From Bdellovibrionia bacterium (GTDB lineage Bacteria > Bdellovibrionota > Bdellovibrionia > Bdellovibrionales > JAUICD01), in NCBI GenBank assembly GCA_030427965.1, contig JAUICD010000008.1, positions 1 through 64,000 of the forward strand: 64,000 nt of DNA, in the 5' to 3' direction. The translations under genes and the position numbers were made by a program. Below are positions 43,707 through 54,178 of the stretch, piece after piece; within the stretch, counting starts at the first letter, position 1, and every line of letters starts with the position of its first letter. The notes under the pieces were generated by a model that was not told where the DNA came from, made no database searches, and worked only from the letters and a program-made list of their open reading frames with translations.

Positions 43707-45377
43707 GTGAGACACAAATTCTATCTGGCTCTTATTAGCTTTACAGTAGTGATTCTTTCAGCTCAGAACTGTACCCAAGCAAGGCTTGCTTTGCCTGAAG
43801 AAGATGAAATAGAAATTCCTAGCACAACTCCCTCTACAACTCTTCCTACAATTCCCTCGACAACTTTGCCTCCGCCACCACCTGGCCCTCCTCCTGGACA
43901 AATCCCTAATGGTGGTACTGAAGAGGATAATTCTGACCCAAAGCCTGGGGGAGAGATTTACGGAGCTTGTGAATACCGTCAGCCCGGTACCCCAGCAGTT
44001 GTTCAACCAGAGTATATTGATGTACTGGGAACGCAACATCGCTTGTGGCCTGAGTCTGGCTTGCGACCCGCAGATCCTCCCAATAGTATTATACCTAGAA
44101 CCAGAGATTCGTCAGAGTACACCACTCGTGAGCAACCCTGTGAACATTGGACCAACCCCTCTAAAAGTCTGAACCGTTTTGTTGATATGAGCCAAGAGGG
44201 AAACTATCTCTATATTGCAACGTCCTCTGGTTTTAGTGTTTGGGACATTGCAGGTGGCAATGCCCAAAAACCACAACGGGGCTTAATTCGTGATGGTTTG
44301 TGTGATAGAGGTTCTTGGCTTTGGTTTCCCCCTCAAGGGGAGAATGATTTTTTTACGAAGAATATTTCGACTTTTGACAAAGGAAATGGGGAAACTGTCA
44401 TTTTGGTTTCTGGGCTTCAGATTTTTTCAATATGGACTCACAACAGAAATACAAATCAATTGATACAGAACTATCAATTAAGAGGTGGTGGTAGTTCTGA
44501 TGAACCTACGAAAATAGTGACGAAAGGTGATGCGAAGTATACATTTCAGCATGCTGCCACAGGTATCTATGCCTTTAATCTCTCATTGCTTTCTAATCTC
44601 ACTGGCTGTTTGGAAACTTATGACTTTCGAAGTGACACTTTTTCTGGAGGCTGCAATCCCTTTAGCCCAGAGTTGATCCCCTATGCATTTGATGGATCAC
44701 AAGGTTTTGCTTATCGTATAAATGATATTATTGAGGTGGGCGGTAAAATAGTACTGATCACCAAGGGGGGTGCCGGAACCAATCAAAGAGTTGAAATCAG
44801 TTTTTTAAATAAGAACAATTCATGGGCTCAGTTTGAAAGCCGCGTGATATTAACAAGTTCTCAACATGGTGTGAACAGATTGACAGGAGCTTTTGTAAAA
44901 GATGGCAAACTGATTTTACCAGTAGCAAGGGGTAGTGGGCACGGTGATTTCAGTATGGTTCTTTTAGATGTCACGGACTGTGTATTAAACGGAAACAATT
45001 GTAGTACAAATAGAGAGGTATTTAGTTATCGGTTTGCACAGGGTCGGGATTTTAGTTATGTCGATTATTCTAAGGACTCTCGTGGAAGAGAATACATCTA
45101 TTTAGGAAAGGGTTTTGGTTTATTTACGGATCGCCTACTAGATATTACGGGTGTGTTAAATGCAGAGCCTATCGTTTTGGATATGACTGTGGGATCTAGT
45201 TTTGTTGATCCCTGTACTGGATATCAACTCAACTATTTTGAAGCTATGTCCTACCCAGCCACCTATGGAACCAATAATAGAAAATCTTATTTTGGTAAAT
45301 GGTTTGGCGATTACTTTTACCGAGGAGCTGTTGGGGTTTTTGAGGTCCATGAACTTGCTCCAATGTCACCTCCCTGA
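43707..45377 (+). CDS. Secreted protein with Pro/Thr-rich stalk, unknown
   Basis: 556 residues from GTG. The N-terminal secretion signal ends near SAQNCTQ; the lipobox is poor but a Cys is present. A low-complexity Thr/Pro stalk follows (about 38-70, TTPSTTLPTIPSTTLPPPPP), then a large beta-rich domain with repeated units (GNYLYIATSSGFSVWDI, TVILVSGLQIFSIWT, EYIYLGKGFGLFT) that look like a beta-propeller. Likely exposed on the surface. Possible leaderless mRNA. No specific family named. Confidence 0.7.
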   Translation: MRHKFYLALISFTVVILSAQNCTQARLALPEEDEIEIPSTTPSTTLPTIPSTTLPPPPPGPPPGQIPNGGTEEDNSDPKPGGEIYGACEYRQPGTPAVVQPEYIDVLGTQHRLWPESGLRPADPPNSIIPRTRDSSEYTTREQPCEHWTNPSKSLNRFVDMSQEGNYLYIATSSGFSVWDIAGGNAQKPQRGLIRDGLCDRGSWLWFPPQGENDFFTKNISTFDKGNGETVILVSGLQIFSIWTHNRNTNQLIQNYQLRGGGSSDEPTKIVTKGDAKYTFQHAATGIYAFNLSLLSNLTGCLETYDFRSDTFSGGCNPFSPELIPYAFDGSQGFAYRINDIIEVGGKIVLITKGGAGTNQRVEISFLNKNNSWAQFESRVILTSSQHGVNRLTGAFVKDGKLILPVARGSGHGDFSMVLLDVTDCVLNGNNCSTNREVFSYRFAQGRDFSYVDYSKDSRGREYIYLGKGFGLFTDRLLDITGVLNAEPIVLDMTVGSSFVDPCTGYQLNYFEAMSYPATYGTNNRKSYFGKWFGDYFYRGAVGVFEVHELAPMSPP

Positions 45378-45443
45378 AAAAAGATACAAACTGGCCTACA
45401 GGCAGTGTTGGTATAAAGATATGGGGGGTGCCGTCAGATCTTT

Positions 45444-45863
45444 TCAGAGTTGTGACTGAAAGGCGATCGCGTAGAATTTGATTTGCTTTACCATTGAGGC
45501 AAGTCCGTTGGCGCGGGTTTGTGAGAGATTTGCACCAAGCCCAATCTCTTCGATGAATTTTGGGGGGTGTTGCAAAATCTCACTTGGACTTTGATTGGAG
45601 TAAACCTCAACAAGAAGTGAAATAAGGCCTTGTACAATAGAAGCATCGCTTTCGGCTTCAATGATCATGTTGGGACCATCCATTCTTGCAATCATCCATA
45701 CTTTAGATTGGCAGCCCTTTACAATATTGGAATCGGTTTTGTCTTTGGGATTTAGTGGGGACATAGATCGCCCGCGAGCGATAATTTTTTTGTATCGTTC
45801 TTCCCAGTTGTTCATGGACTGGAACTCTTCTACGATTTGGCGTTGTTTCTCTTCAATGTTCAC
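45444..45863 (-). CDS. sufE: SufE, sulfur-transfer partner of SufS
   Basis: 139 residues, the normal SufE size, from GTG at 45863 with AAGGA nine bases upstream; a longer upstream frame would run into the divergent gene's promoter. Conserved NNWEERYKKIIARGR, then KGCQSKVWMIARMDG with the sulfur-accepting cysteine, and a C-terminal IGLGANLSQTRANGLASMV. SufE takes persulfide sulfur from SufS and gives it to SufB. It is about 15 kb from the suf operon. Confidence 0.93.
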   Translation of the reverse strand: MNIEEKQRQIVEEFQSMNNWEERYKKIIARGRSMSPLNPKDKTDSNIVKGCQSKVWMIARMDGPNMIIEAESDASIVQGLISLLVEVYSNQSPSEILQHPPKFIEEIGLGANLSQTRANGLASMVKQIKFYAIAFQSQL

Positions 45864-45979
45864 AAGGCTCGGTCCTTTGGCTAGTCGAATGGTTTGAGAG
45901 CGGTTGAGATTTTTTTGGTTTCTTTCGGAAAAACCAACATCCCCTAAATTCGCTATATAAACATACCGATACTGAGTAT

Positions 45980-46630
45980 ATGAAAAACCAAGGAATGTTG
46001 AGTGTATTTGCACTCTTTTTATTCTTTTTTGCATTGAGCTGGGCCCTACTAAAGCCAGTCAGACCAAGTGAGCAAAATCTTCGAAGACTTGCTTCAATTT
46101 CTCCAAGTCAGAACAAGTACAACTACTCAGCACTTATTGGTGGATCTCTTGATGAGGCGATAAAAAACCATATTGTGGATCAAACGGAAATTCTTCAAAA
46201 TGGATCAGATGTTAAAATTCGATTTGCTCACTTTTCAACACGTGGTGGAATTGAGGGGGCTCAGTCCGCTTGTGGAGTTTATCAAAAGATAGAGTTTGTT
46301 TTTTTTGCTGAAGGTGTTGCTGTGAGTGGTCAGCCTCCACAAATTCGTGTGAAATCTCCTTGTGACCACTCCTCTCTTGAGAACAACTATTTTGTTCAAA
46401 GCATTCCTATAGCCGAACTTATGAATCGAAAACCCAGTGCTGTTGGAACAGAGGGGTTTAGGTACAATAGGGCTGAAATCAGCATTGAAAACTTTGATGG
46501 ATTTTGGCCAGAGAATTGGTTGTTACACGAGATTCGTCTTATCCCGCTTAACGGGAAAGATATCTCTATTCCCGTTTTACATGAATCAAACCGAAAAGAT
46601 CTTGCACACAAAAGATTTTTTATCCATTGA
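45980..46630 (+). CDS. Membrane-anchored or secreted protein, unknown
   Basis: 216 residues. One N-terminal hydrophobic segment (about 6-25) acts as signal or anchor, followed by a soluble domain with two cysteines (SACGV, KSPCDH) spaced for a disulfide. It ends HKRFFIH. It diverges from sufE and converges on pepA with an 11-base overlap. No family recognised. Confidence 0.65.
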   Translation: MKNQGMLSVFALFLFFFALSWALLKPVRPSEQNLRRLASISPSQNKYNYSALIGGSLDEAIKNHIVDQTEILQNGSDVKIRFAHFSTRGGIEGAQSACGVYQKIEFVFFAEGVAVSGQPPQIRVKSPCDHSSLENNYFVQSIPIAELMNRKPSAVGTEGFRYNRAEISIENFDGFWPENWLLHEIRLIPLNGKDISIPVLHESNRKDLAHKRFFIH

Positions 46631-48122
46631 TAGCAAGGTTGTAAAATGTGCGAACCATAATCCCAGAAGCTCCATATTTTGGGCAATAGGGGTGAAGGTT
46701 TCCGACGTTCCAAGCAGTGCCTGCAATATCAAAGTGCGCCCACGGAATATCTTTAGAAACAAAGTGCGAAAGAAATGCAGCCCCTTGTGCGCTTCCAGCA
46801 TCTCGTCTGCCGCCTATATTTTTAAGATCTGCGTGTGTGCCTTTCATTAACTTGATGTGACGTTCGTCAAGGGGAAGTCTCCAGGCCTTCTCTTGAGAGT
46901 CCGTTAGAGCTTTTCCAATTTTCTTGCTCATCTTTTCATCTCTTGTGAAATACCCAGTATGAAAACAACCAAGCGCAATAACCATGGCCCCGGTGAGAGT
47001 TGCTGCATCTACTATGAACTCTGGCTTTTTCTCCGTTGCGACACAGAGTGCATCAGCAAGTGCAAGTCGTCCTTCAGCGTCAGTGTTGTGGATTTCAACA
47101 GATGTTCCATTTCGTGCTTCATGGATGTCTCCAGGTTTTGTTGCTGCGGGCCCGGGCATGTTTTCCGCGGCGGCGATAATAGCGATGGCATTTGTTTTTG
47201 CTTTGTTTTTTGCAAGAGCAAGCATGGTTCCAATAATATTTGCAGCTCCACACATATCGTATTTCATTTCTTCCATGGCTTGGGGTGGTTTTAGACTGAT
47301 TCCACCTGTATCAAAAGTGATTCCTTTTCCTACAAAGCATACAGGCTTTTTGTTCCCAGCACCTTTGTATTCTAAAATTATAAGTCTTGAATCAACAGCA
47401 CTCCCTTGTCCGACACTTAAGAGTAAGCCCATCTTTTCTTTTTTAAGGCGAGCTTTGTCCCAAGCTGTAACTTTGACCCCCGTACCTTTGAACGTTTTTT
47501 GGACATTTGTTGCAAGCGTTACAGGGTTGATAAGATTTCCTGGGTTATCTCCAAGCCAGCGTCCGTAGTTGACTCCTTCACCGATATGAACTCCATCATC
47601 GACAGCTTTTTGGAGTTTTCTTTTTTGTGCACTGTTTTCAATTATAATTTCTACATTCTTGAGAGTGCGATCCATTTTTTTCTCTAAATAGTCATCAAAC
47701 TTGTAGCTAGCAAGGGTAAGTCCCTCTGAAAAAGCCTGTATGGCGATATCCAATTTCTTTGCCCAATTTGATCCAAAATCCTTTGTGTTGATCCGTGCTG
47801 TTTTGGCTTTGTGCCGAATAAGCTCTTTATAGGCAATTGCCCCTATGCGTCTCCATGATTCTGATGTCGTGTCTTTTGGATTACCTAGACCTATGGTGAG
47901 GGTGTGAAGTGCGTGATCACCATGGTGTCGATAGAAAAGTGTCTTTTCTTTTCCAGCATCAAAAACTTTCTCATTCTGAGAGTCGTTTATCAGCGATTTG
48001 ATTTCTTTTGTGGTGTAGCAGTGAATTTGAATCTTTGAGCCACTTGACTTTTGGGTACAAATCACAAGATTTACATCAACGTCTTTAGAGGCGGATTTTT
48101 TTGGAACAACGTGTACTTTCAT
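46620..48122 (-). CDS. pepA: Leucyl aminopeptidase (M17, PepA)
   Basis: 500 residues from the ATG at 48122 (MKVHVVPKK), the standard family length. N-terminal macro-like domain, then the M17 catalytic domain: VGKGITFDTGGISLKP (metal-binding Lys and Asp), MKYDMCGAANIIG, and the NTDAEGRLALADAL signature. A cytosolic hexamer in characterised members, with two metal ions, releasing N-terminal residues from peptides. It may recycle peptides made by the ClpXP and Lon proteases encoded next to it. Confidence 0.95.
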   Translation of the reverse strand: MKVHVVPKKSASKDVDVNLVICTQKSSGSKIQIHCYTTKEIKSLINDSQNEKVFDAGKEKTLFYRHHGDHALHTLTIGLGNPKDTTSESWRRIGAIAYKELIRHKAKTARINTKDFGSNWAKKLDIAIQAFSEGLTLASYKFDDYLEKKMDRTLKNVEIIIENSAQKRKLQKAVDDGVHIGEGVNYGRWLGDNPGNLINPVTLATNVQKTFKGTGVKVTAWDKARLKKEKMGLLLSVGQGSAVDSRLIILEYKGAGNKKPVCFVGKGITFDTGGISLKPPQAMEEMKYDMCGAANIIGTMLALAKNKAKTNAIAIIAAAENMPGPAATKPGDIHEARNGTSVEIHNTDAEGRLALADALCVATEKKPEFIVDAATLTGAMVIALGCFHTGYFTRDEKMSKKIGKALTDSQEKAWRLPLDERHIKLMKGTHADLKNIGGRRDAGSAQGAAFLSHFVSKDIPWAHFDIAGTAWNVGNLHPYCPKYGASGIMVRTFYNLAING

Positions 48123-48352
48123 GGGACCTCGCTTTAAGTAGTGACACATAGCTTCATTTTGGAGTCATTTGAAAGGCAAAGTAGCATAGCAAATAAAAGT
48201 AGGAAAGCGATTTTCTATTGGTTAAGTCACCACTCTAGAGACCGATAAGGAGTTATAGCTGGGCGAACAATTTTCCTGGTTTTTTGAATTGTATCTGGCG
48301 ATTTCTAGGAAGCCAGTTGTTGAAGTGGTAGTATCTTGTGGAGGAGTTATAA

Positions 48353-48961
48353 ATGCCAACAGTCCCATTCGTTATTGAGCAAACATCAAAGGGTGAAAGA
48401 AGTTACGATATTTATTCTCGTCTTTTAAAAGATCGAATTATCTTTATAGGAACTCCTATAAACGATGAGATAGCAAATGTGATAATTGCACAAATGTTGT
48501 TCTTAGAAATGGAAAATCCAGAAAAAGATATTCAACTTTATATCAACTCACCTGGTGGGAGTGTAACAGCTGGCCTTGGAATTTATGATATTGCACAATT
48601 TGTAAAATGTGATGTTGCGACCTATTGCACAGGAATGGCTGCAAGTATGGGGTCTTTGCTTCTTACGGCTGGTACAAAAGGCAAACGGTATGCTCTTCCA
48701 CATGCGAGAATCATGATTCACCAACCACTTATTGGTGGTGGAGGACTCAGTGGTCAGGCAAGTGACATTGAAATTCATGCACGTGAATTGATAGATACGA
48801 AAAAAATGTTAACTCAAATTTACCAAGATCATACAGGTCAGGAATTTGATTTATTGGAAAAATCTATGGATCGAGATTATTTTATGAATCCACACACAGC
48901 TAAAGAATTTGGACTTATAGATCATGTTGTTGAAAGCAGAAAGAAAGCGGGTGACAAGTGA
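48353..48961 (+). CDS. clpP: ClpP, ATP-dependent Clp protease proteolytic subunit
   Basis: 202 residues. Catalytic Ser in [11 protein letters not shown], His in [11 protein letters not shown] and Asp in the MDRDYFMN segment. It forms the double heptameric proteolytic chamber fed by ClpX. GGAGG precedes the ATG. The stop overlaps the clpX GTG start by four bases, so the two are translated together. Confidence 0.98.
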   Translation: MPTVPFVIEQTSKGERSYDIYSRLLKDRIIFIGTPINDEIANVIIAQMLFLEMENPEKDIQLYINSPGGSVTAGLGIYDIAQFVKCDVATYCTGMAASMGSLLLTAGTKGKRYALPHARIMIHQPLIGGGGLSGQASDIEIHARELIDTKKMLTQIYQDHTGQEFDLLEKSMDRDYFMNPHTAKEFGLIDHVVESRKKAGDK

Positions 48962-50247
48962 GCAAAAAGGGAGCGGATTACGGAGCACTTTCATGTAGTT
49001 TTTGTGGCAAAAGCCAAAAAGAAGTTAAAAAACTGATTGCTGGTCCTGGTGTGTATATTTGTGATGAATGTATTGATTTGTGTAACGATATCATCGTCGA
49101 AGAAAAAGAGAGGGAAACCACAGACTCTGGGCCGTTCAAGGTTCCAAAGCCTGCCGATATTAAATCGTTTTTAGATGATTACGTGATTGGTCAGGATGTT
49201 GCTAAAAAAGCACTCTCTGTTGCGGTTCACAATCATTATAAAAGAATTACTGCCTCTAAGAGCAAAAAAGATGATGTGGAACTTGCTAAGAGTAATATTT
49301 TGCTTATTGGACCAACTGGAAGTGGAAAGACTTTGCTTGCACAAACTATTGCACGTCTTTTAAAGGTTCCGTTTGCGATGGCAGATGCAACGACACTAAC
49401 TGAAGCGGGTTATGTTGGGGAAGACGTTGAGAACGTTGTGCTCAATCTTCTTCAATCGGCAGATTATGACGTTGAAAAAGCTCAGCGTGGGGTTATCTAC
49501 ATAGATGAAATTGATAAGATCACAAGAAAGTCTGAAAACCCATCTATTACGCGTGATGTGAGTGGTGAGGGTGTTCAGCAGGCTTTGCTTAAGATTTTAG
49601 AGGGAACTGTTGCAAATCTTCCTCCAAAAGGTGGGCGCAAACACCCTCAGCAAGAGTTCATTCAGGTTGATACATCCAATATACTTTTTATTGTGGGTGG
49701 AGCTTTTGTTGGTCTAGAAAAAATTATTGAAAATAGAACGACAAACAAGACTATGGGCTTGGCAGCAAAGGTCCAGGTGGGAAAAGAAAAAGAAGAACAC
49801 GAAAATACGCTTTTCCAAAAAGTTCAACCAGATGATCTTGCTCGATTTGGGCTTATTCCTGAATTTATTGGTCGTTTGCCTGTTACGGCGGTTTTAAATC
49901 AACTTTCAGAAGAGGCTTTGGTAGATATTTTGATTCAACCCAAAAACGCTTTGACCAAACAATACATGAAGCTTTTCAGTTATGAAGATGTTGAGCTCAA
50001 ATTTACGGATGACGCACTAAAAGCAATATCTGCTGAAGCAATAAGACGGAAGACGGGGGCTCGTGGACTGCGTAGTGTTATAGAAGAAGCGATGCTGGAC
50101 ATTATGTATGAAATTCCTTCCAAGCCAAATGTTAAAGAAGTTATAATAAGTGAAGATGTCATTCTCAACAAAGCAAGACCAGAGCTTGTAATGGGAAAGA
50201 GTGACAAGGCTGGCAAAGTTAAAGAGGAGCCGGCAGAAAGCGCCTAA
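48958..50247 (+). CDS. clpX: ClpX, ATP-dependent unfoldase
   Basis: 429 residues from GTG. N-terminal zinc-binding domain ([11 protein letters not shown]...[10 protein letters not shown]), Walker A GPTGSGKT, Walker [11 protein letters not shown], and the ClpP-docking IGF-type loop region ([14 protein letters not shown]). It unfolds tagged or specific proteins and feeds them to ClpP. An 11-bp inverted repeat covers its stop codon region. Confidence 0.98.
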   Translation: MSKKGADYGALSCSFCGKSQKEVKKLIAGPGVYICDECIDLCNDIIVEEKERETTDSGPFKVPKPADIKSFLDDYVIGQDVAKKALSVAVHNHYKRITASKSKKDDVELAKSNILLIGPTGSGKTLLAQTIARLLKVPFAMADATTLTEAGYVGEDVENVVLNLLQSADYDVEKAQRGVIYIDEIDKITRKSENPSITRDVSGEGVQQALLKILEGTVANLPPKGGRKHPQQEFIQVDTSNILFIVGGAFVGLEKIIENRTTNKTMGLAAKVQVGKEKEEHENTLFQKVQPDDLARFGLIPEFIGRLPVTAVLNQLSEEALVDILIQPKNALTKQYMKLFSYEDVELKFTDDALKAISAEAIRRKTGARGLRSVIEEAMLDIMYEIPSKPNVKEVIISEDVILNKARPELVMGKSDKAGKVKEEPAESA

Positions 50248-50264
50248 GTACAAGGCTCCTCTTT
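50221..50264. repeat. 11-bp inverted repeat spanning the clpX stop
   Basis: AAAGAGGAGCC (50221-50231) and GGCTCCTCTTT (50254-50264) are perfect inverted copies with a 22-base loop containing the clpX TAA. There is only a weak U-run after it. It may slow or partly terminate transcription between clpX and lon. Confidence 0.5.
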
Positions 50265-50288
50265 AGCCCAAACAAAAGGGGCATTAAG

Positions 50289-52775
50289 ATGAGTCAAAAA
50301 CCAAAAGACAATAACAAAGAAGAAAAAGAAGTTGAAAAAGAGGAAGAGTCGGGTCCGTTGGGAACTGAGTACCCGCTTCTTCCTTTGCGTGATCTTTTGG
50401 TTTTTCCTCATATGATTATGCCAATCTATGTTGGAAGAGACAAAAGCATCAATGCGATTGAGGATGCGCTAAACAAAAGAACTGACATTGTCTTGGTCGC
50501 GCAAAAAGATGCAAAGATTAACAACCCTGTAGAAGATGATATTTACAGTGTTGGGACACGAGCTTCGATTTTTAATGTCCTCCGCTTACCAGACGGTACA
50601 GTGAAAGCTTTGGTTGATGGGAAGAGCCGGGTACGGATCAAGAACTTCAAACAGACAGAAGGCCACTTCGTTGTAGATGTTGATCACTTTGATGAAGAGC
50701 CATCTGATCCGGTGGAAACAAAAGCTTTGATGAGGTCGGTGAAGACGACCTTTGAAACTTACATGAAGTTAAATAAAAAAATACCAACAGAAATTTTTGC
50801 AAGGGTTCTTTCAATTGATGATCCGGGCGAACTTGCTGACATTATCATTGCGCAGTTAAATTTAAAACTTGAAGACAAGCAGGCCAATCTTGAGATTGAA
50901 GACCCTGGGGAGCGTTTAGAAAAAATTCTTTCTATCGTGACATCTGAAATTGAGATTTTGGAAGTTGAGCAGAAAATTCGAAGTCGTGTTGAGAAACAAA
51001 TGAAACAATCTCAAAAAGAGTATTATCTCAATGAAAAAATGCAGGCAATTCAAAAAGAACTTGGTGAAAAAGATGATTTTCAAGCAGAAGTTATGGAGCT
51101 TGAAAATCAACTGAAGAAGAAAAAGGTAAGCAAAGAGGCCTACGAAAAGGTTCGAAAAGAAATTCGTAAATTAAAAATGATGTCGCCAATGTCGGCTGAG
51201 GCGACAGTGGTACGGAATTATATTGATTGGGTGCTTTCTCTTCCTTGGGAAGAGTATTCAGACCTCAAACATGATTTGAAGTTTGCACAAAATGTTTTGG
51301 ATGATGATCACTATGGTTTAGAAAAAGTGAAGGAAAGAATATTGGAGCACCTGGCTGTTCAATCGCTTTCAGATCGTGTTCGTGGCCCAATTCTTTGTCT
51401 TGTGGGCCCTCCAGGGGTTGGTAAGACATCTCTTGGTAGATCTATTGCAAAGGCAATGAATCGCAATTTTGTTCGAATTTCGCTGGGTGGGGTTCGAGAT
51501 GAAGCTGAGATTCGGGGACATAGAAGAACTTATGTTGGAGCAATGCCAGGAAAGATCGTGCAAGCCCTTAAAAAAGCGGAGACAGGGAATCCGCTATTTC
51601 TTCTTGATGAGATTGACAAGATGAGTACAGATTTCCGTGGAGATCCTTCTTCAGCTCTTCTTGAAGTTTTAGATCCTGAGCAGAACTCCACATTTCAAGA
51701 TCATTTCTTAGAAGTGGAGTATGATCTTTCAAAGATCATGTTTTTTACAACTGCCAATAGTCTTCACACAATACCCCGTCCGCTTTTAGATAGAATGGAA
51801 GTGATATCTCTAGAGGGATATACGGAAACTGAAAAATTTCAAATTGCTAAGAAATACCTGTGGCCAAAACAAGTCGAGGCTCATGGGATTTCAGACTTTA
51901 ATGTGAAAATCACAGATCCGGGTATGAAACTTTTGATCCAGGATTACACCCGTGAAGCGGGTGTGAGAAGTTTAGAACGTCAAATTGCAAATCTTTGTAG
52001 AAAAACAGCTCGTGAGATACTTGCAGATCAAGAGAAGGCAAAGTCAAAAAAGGGAAGTGCAAAAGGCAAGGTCTATACTGTGACGCCTAAGAAAGTAAAA
52101 GAGTTTTTAGGGGCAGCAAAGTACAAGCATGGAAAAGCCGAAGAGAACAACGAGATTGGACTCACCAATGGAATGGCGTGGACAGAGGTTGGTGGTGATC
52201 TTCTCGTTGTGGAAGTCAGTGTTGTTCCTGGTAGAGGAAAATTTACTATCACAGGACAACTTGGTGATGTGATGAAAGAGTCCTGCTCGGCGGCAATGAG
52301 TTATGTGAGATCTCGTGGACCTCTTTTTGGATTTGATAAAGAATACTTTCAAAATGTGGATGTTCATATCCACGTTCCAGAGGGGGCAATACCAAAAGAT
52401 GGTCCCTCTGCAGGTACTGCAATTGTGACTAGTATTGTGTCGGCAATTACAAAATTCCCTGTTAAGCGGACTGTGGCTATGACGGGGGAAGTGACGCTTC
52501 GAGGACGGGTGCTTGCTATTGGTGGATTGAAAGAAAAAACAATGGCAGCTCATCGAGGTGGAATTCGCACGATCATTTGTCCAAAGGAAAATGAAAAAGA
52601 TCTAAAAGATATTCCAAAAGAAATATTAAAAGATCTTAAGATTGTTTTGGTCGATCATGTGGATCAGGTTTTGGTGAATGCACTTGCCATTAAAAAGGCC
52701 AATGAACTTTTCAAGAGTCGGTCCAATCGCACTCAAGGTATTAAAGCTCAGTACACGGGTCATACGCTACAGTAG
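50289..52775 (+). CDS. lon: Lon protease
   Basis: 828 residues. Acidic N-terminal extension, LAN substrate-binding domain (about 25-220; [22 protein letters not shown]), coiled-coil helical region, AAA+ domain with Walker [10 protein letters not shown] and Walker B FLLDEIDK, and the C-terminal protease domain with catalytic Ser in [11 protein letters not shown] and the Lys in [10 protein letters not shown]. It degrades misfolded and regulatory proteins. Same direction as clpPX with a 41-base gap that contains part of an inverted repeat. Confidence 0.98.
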   Translation: MSQKPKDNNKEEKEVEKEEESGPLGTEYPLLPLRDLLVFPHMIMPIYVGRDKSINAIEDALNKRTDIVLVAQKDAKINNPVEDDIYSVGTRASIFNVLRLPDGTVKALVDGKSRVRIKNFKQTEGHFVVDVDHFDEEPSDPVETKALMRSVKTTFETYMKLNKKIPTEIFARVLSIDDPGELADIIIAQLNLKLEDKQANLEIEDPGERLEKILSIVTSEIEILEVEQKIRSRVEKQMKQSQKEYYLNEKMQAIQKELGEKDDFQAEVMELENQLKKKKVSKEAYEKVRKEIRKLKMMSPMSAEATVVRNYIDWVLSLPWEEYSDLKHDLKFAQNVLDDDHYGLEKVKERILEHLAVQSLSDRVRGPILCLVGPPGVGKTSLGRSIAKAMNRNFVRISLGGVRDEAEIRGHRRTYVGAMPGKIVQALKKAETGNPLFLLDEIDKMSTDFRGDPSSALLEVLDPEQNSTFQDHFLEVEYDLSKIMFFTTANSLHTIPRPLLDRMEVISLEGYTETEKFQIAKKYLWPKQVEAHGISDFNVKITDPGMKLLIQDYTREAGVRSLERQIANLCRKTAREILADQEKAKSKKGSAKGKVYTVTPKKVKEFLGAAKYKHGKAEENNEIGLTNGMAWTEVGGDLLVVEVSVVPGRGKFTITGQLGDVMKESCSAAMSYVRSRGPLFGFDKEYFQNVDVHIHVPEGAIPKDGPSAGTAIVTSIVSAITKFPVKRTVAMTGEVTLRGRVLAIGGLKEKTMAAHRGGIRTIICPKENEKDLKDIPKEILKDLKIVLVDHVDQVLVNALAIKKANELFKSRSNRTQGIKAQYTGHTLQ

Positions 52776-52787
52776 GAGCGTGTTGGT

Positions 52788-52885
52788 AAAAAAAAAGCAC
52801 GGCCTATACCTTTGAGTTGCGTCATTGCTAATAAGTAATAATTATGGGTAATGACGCAACTCAAAGGTATAGGCCGTGCTTTTTT
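52788..52885. repeat. Long inverted repeat: two perfect 36-base arms, terminator-like ends
   Basis: Arms 52791-52826 and 52850-52885 are exact reverse complements over 36 bases (AAAAAAGCACGGCC...GTCATT) around a 23-base loop. A-runs on the left and T-runs on the right allow termination on either strand. It lies 12 bases after lon. It is far longer than needed for a terminator; see findings. Confidence 0.9.
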
Positions 52886-53055
52886 AAAATAAACTTATTC
52901 TTTATCTGTGACTTCGGGGTTCAAGTTTTTGTTCATAAATTCTGTGACAAATATAATGACAGTTAATTTCAGACATTGACCGATTTATAAAAATCTGTAA
53001 AAAATACCCCCTGCTCATTATTCAGGGCAAACCGAATTTCGACGTTGGGGGGAAG

Positions 53056-54165
53056 ATGGCAGTCGCAATGGATCGGGCGAAGTCATTGATGGAGATGGGT
53101 CGATTGCTTGCCGATCGATGTGATTTTGAAAAAGCAATTTTAAATTTAAGTGAATCAGCTGAACTTTTCTTTAAAGGTAAAGACTATAAAGAGTATATCG
53201 ATTGCCAAAGACTTCTTTTGCGTCTTTACGTTCAACAAGATGATCTAGACAAAATCACTGAAACCAAAGAGAAGCTCCAAGACCTTGTATTGAAAGAGGG
53301 GTTTGAGCTGAACTCTCGAACTTACTATACACTTGGGATTAGTGCCGTTTTTAAACGTCAGTATGATATTGCTCTCAATTATTTTCAAAAGGCTCTTGCG
53401 CTAGCTTTAAAGGGTGAAAATAAAGAGGACATGTCGCTTGCTATCTATGGTTTGTCACAGACTTATTTCTGGCTTGGTAGATATGAAGAGTCTCTGAAAG
53501 AGGTCTATAATTTAAAGGTATTTTTTGAAGTCATCGATATGCCGGATCTTAAGCAATCAACGGATTTGCTTAACGGATTTATTCACCTCAAAATGAATCG
53601 ACATGCAGAGGCCATAGATATTTTTTGGAGTGTTTTTGAATCACTGAAGAGTCAGAAAAATCTATTTATGTATATATACACACTGTATGCATTGGGTTTT
53701 GGGTATATGAGGGCAGGGGAATCTAATTTGGCTAAGGTGTATTTGCAGCTTGCCCAAAAAAGTGCAGATCCGAAGAACTTAAAAACGTTATCAAGAAACA
53801 TTGAAAAACGTTTGAGAGAACTGGGTGTTGAAAATGACGAAGACTATGATTTGGTGGTTGAGAGCGCCAATAATGCGGTTGTGGAGAAAAGAAAAGGTCG
53901 AGTCGATTTTCGAAGCCAATTTATACTACTTGATTTACTTCATCTTTTGGCTAAAAGCCCGGGTCAGATTTATACCAAAGAGGCGATTGTGAAGCAGGTT
54001 TGGTCTCAGAAATATGATCCAACTGTCCATGATAATAAAATTTACGTTACGATCAAAAGATTGAGGAAGTTGATTGAGCCTGACTATGACAAGCCAAAAT
54101 ATATTTTTCGAGCAAGAAATGGTTACTACATGAACAAAAATGTTCGAGTTCTATATGATGCATAA
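53056..54165 (+). CDS. TPR protein with C-terminal OmpR-type winged helix (transcription regulator)
   Basis: 369 residues. The first ~260 are helical repeats of TPR type (YTLGISAVFKRQYDIALNYFQ, IYGLSQTYFWLGRYEESLKE, YALGFGYMRAGESNLAKVYL). Residues ~285-365 form an OmpR/PhoB winged helix: LLAKSPGQIYTKEAIVKQVW, HDNKIYVTIKRLRKLIEPD, and KYIFRARNGYYM for the wing. This order (TPR first, DNA-binding last) is the reverse of SARP/AfsR-type proteins. GGGGGGAAG precedes the ATG. It is followed by a secreted-protein gene 13 bases away. Confidence 0.85.
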   Translation: MAVAMDRAKSLMEMGRLLADRCDFEKAILNLSESAELFFKGKDYKEYIDCQRLLLRLYVQQDDLDKITETKEKLQDLVLKEGFELNSRTYYTLGISAVFKRQYDIALNYFQKALALALKGENKEDMSLAIYGLSQTYFWLGRYEESLKEVYNLKVFFEVIDMPDLKQSTDLLNGFIHLKMNRHAEAIDIFWSVFESLKSQKNLFMYIYTLYALGFGYMRAGESNLAKVYLQLAQKSADPKNLKTLSRNIEKRLRELGVENDEDYDLVVESANNAVVEKRKGRVDFRSQFILLDLLHLLAKSPGQIYTKEAIVKQVWSQKYDPTVHDNKIYVTIKRLRKLIEPDYDKPKYIFRARNGYYMNKNVRVLYDA

Positions 54166-54178
54166 CAAGGGAGTGATA

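Noticed and set aside
46984..47568. 194-codon plus-strand frame inside pepA
   Set aside because: Antisense to a clear M17 aminopeptidase with all motifs; codon pattern belongs to pepA.
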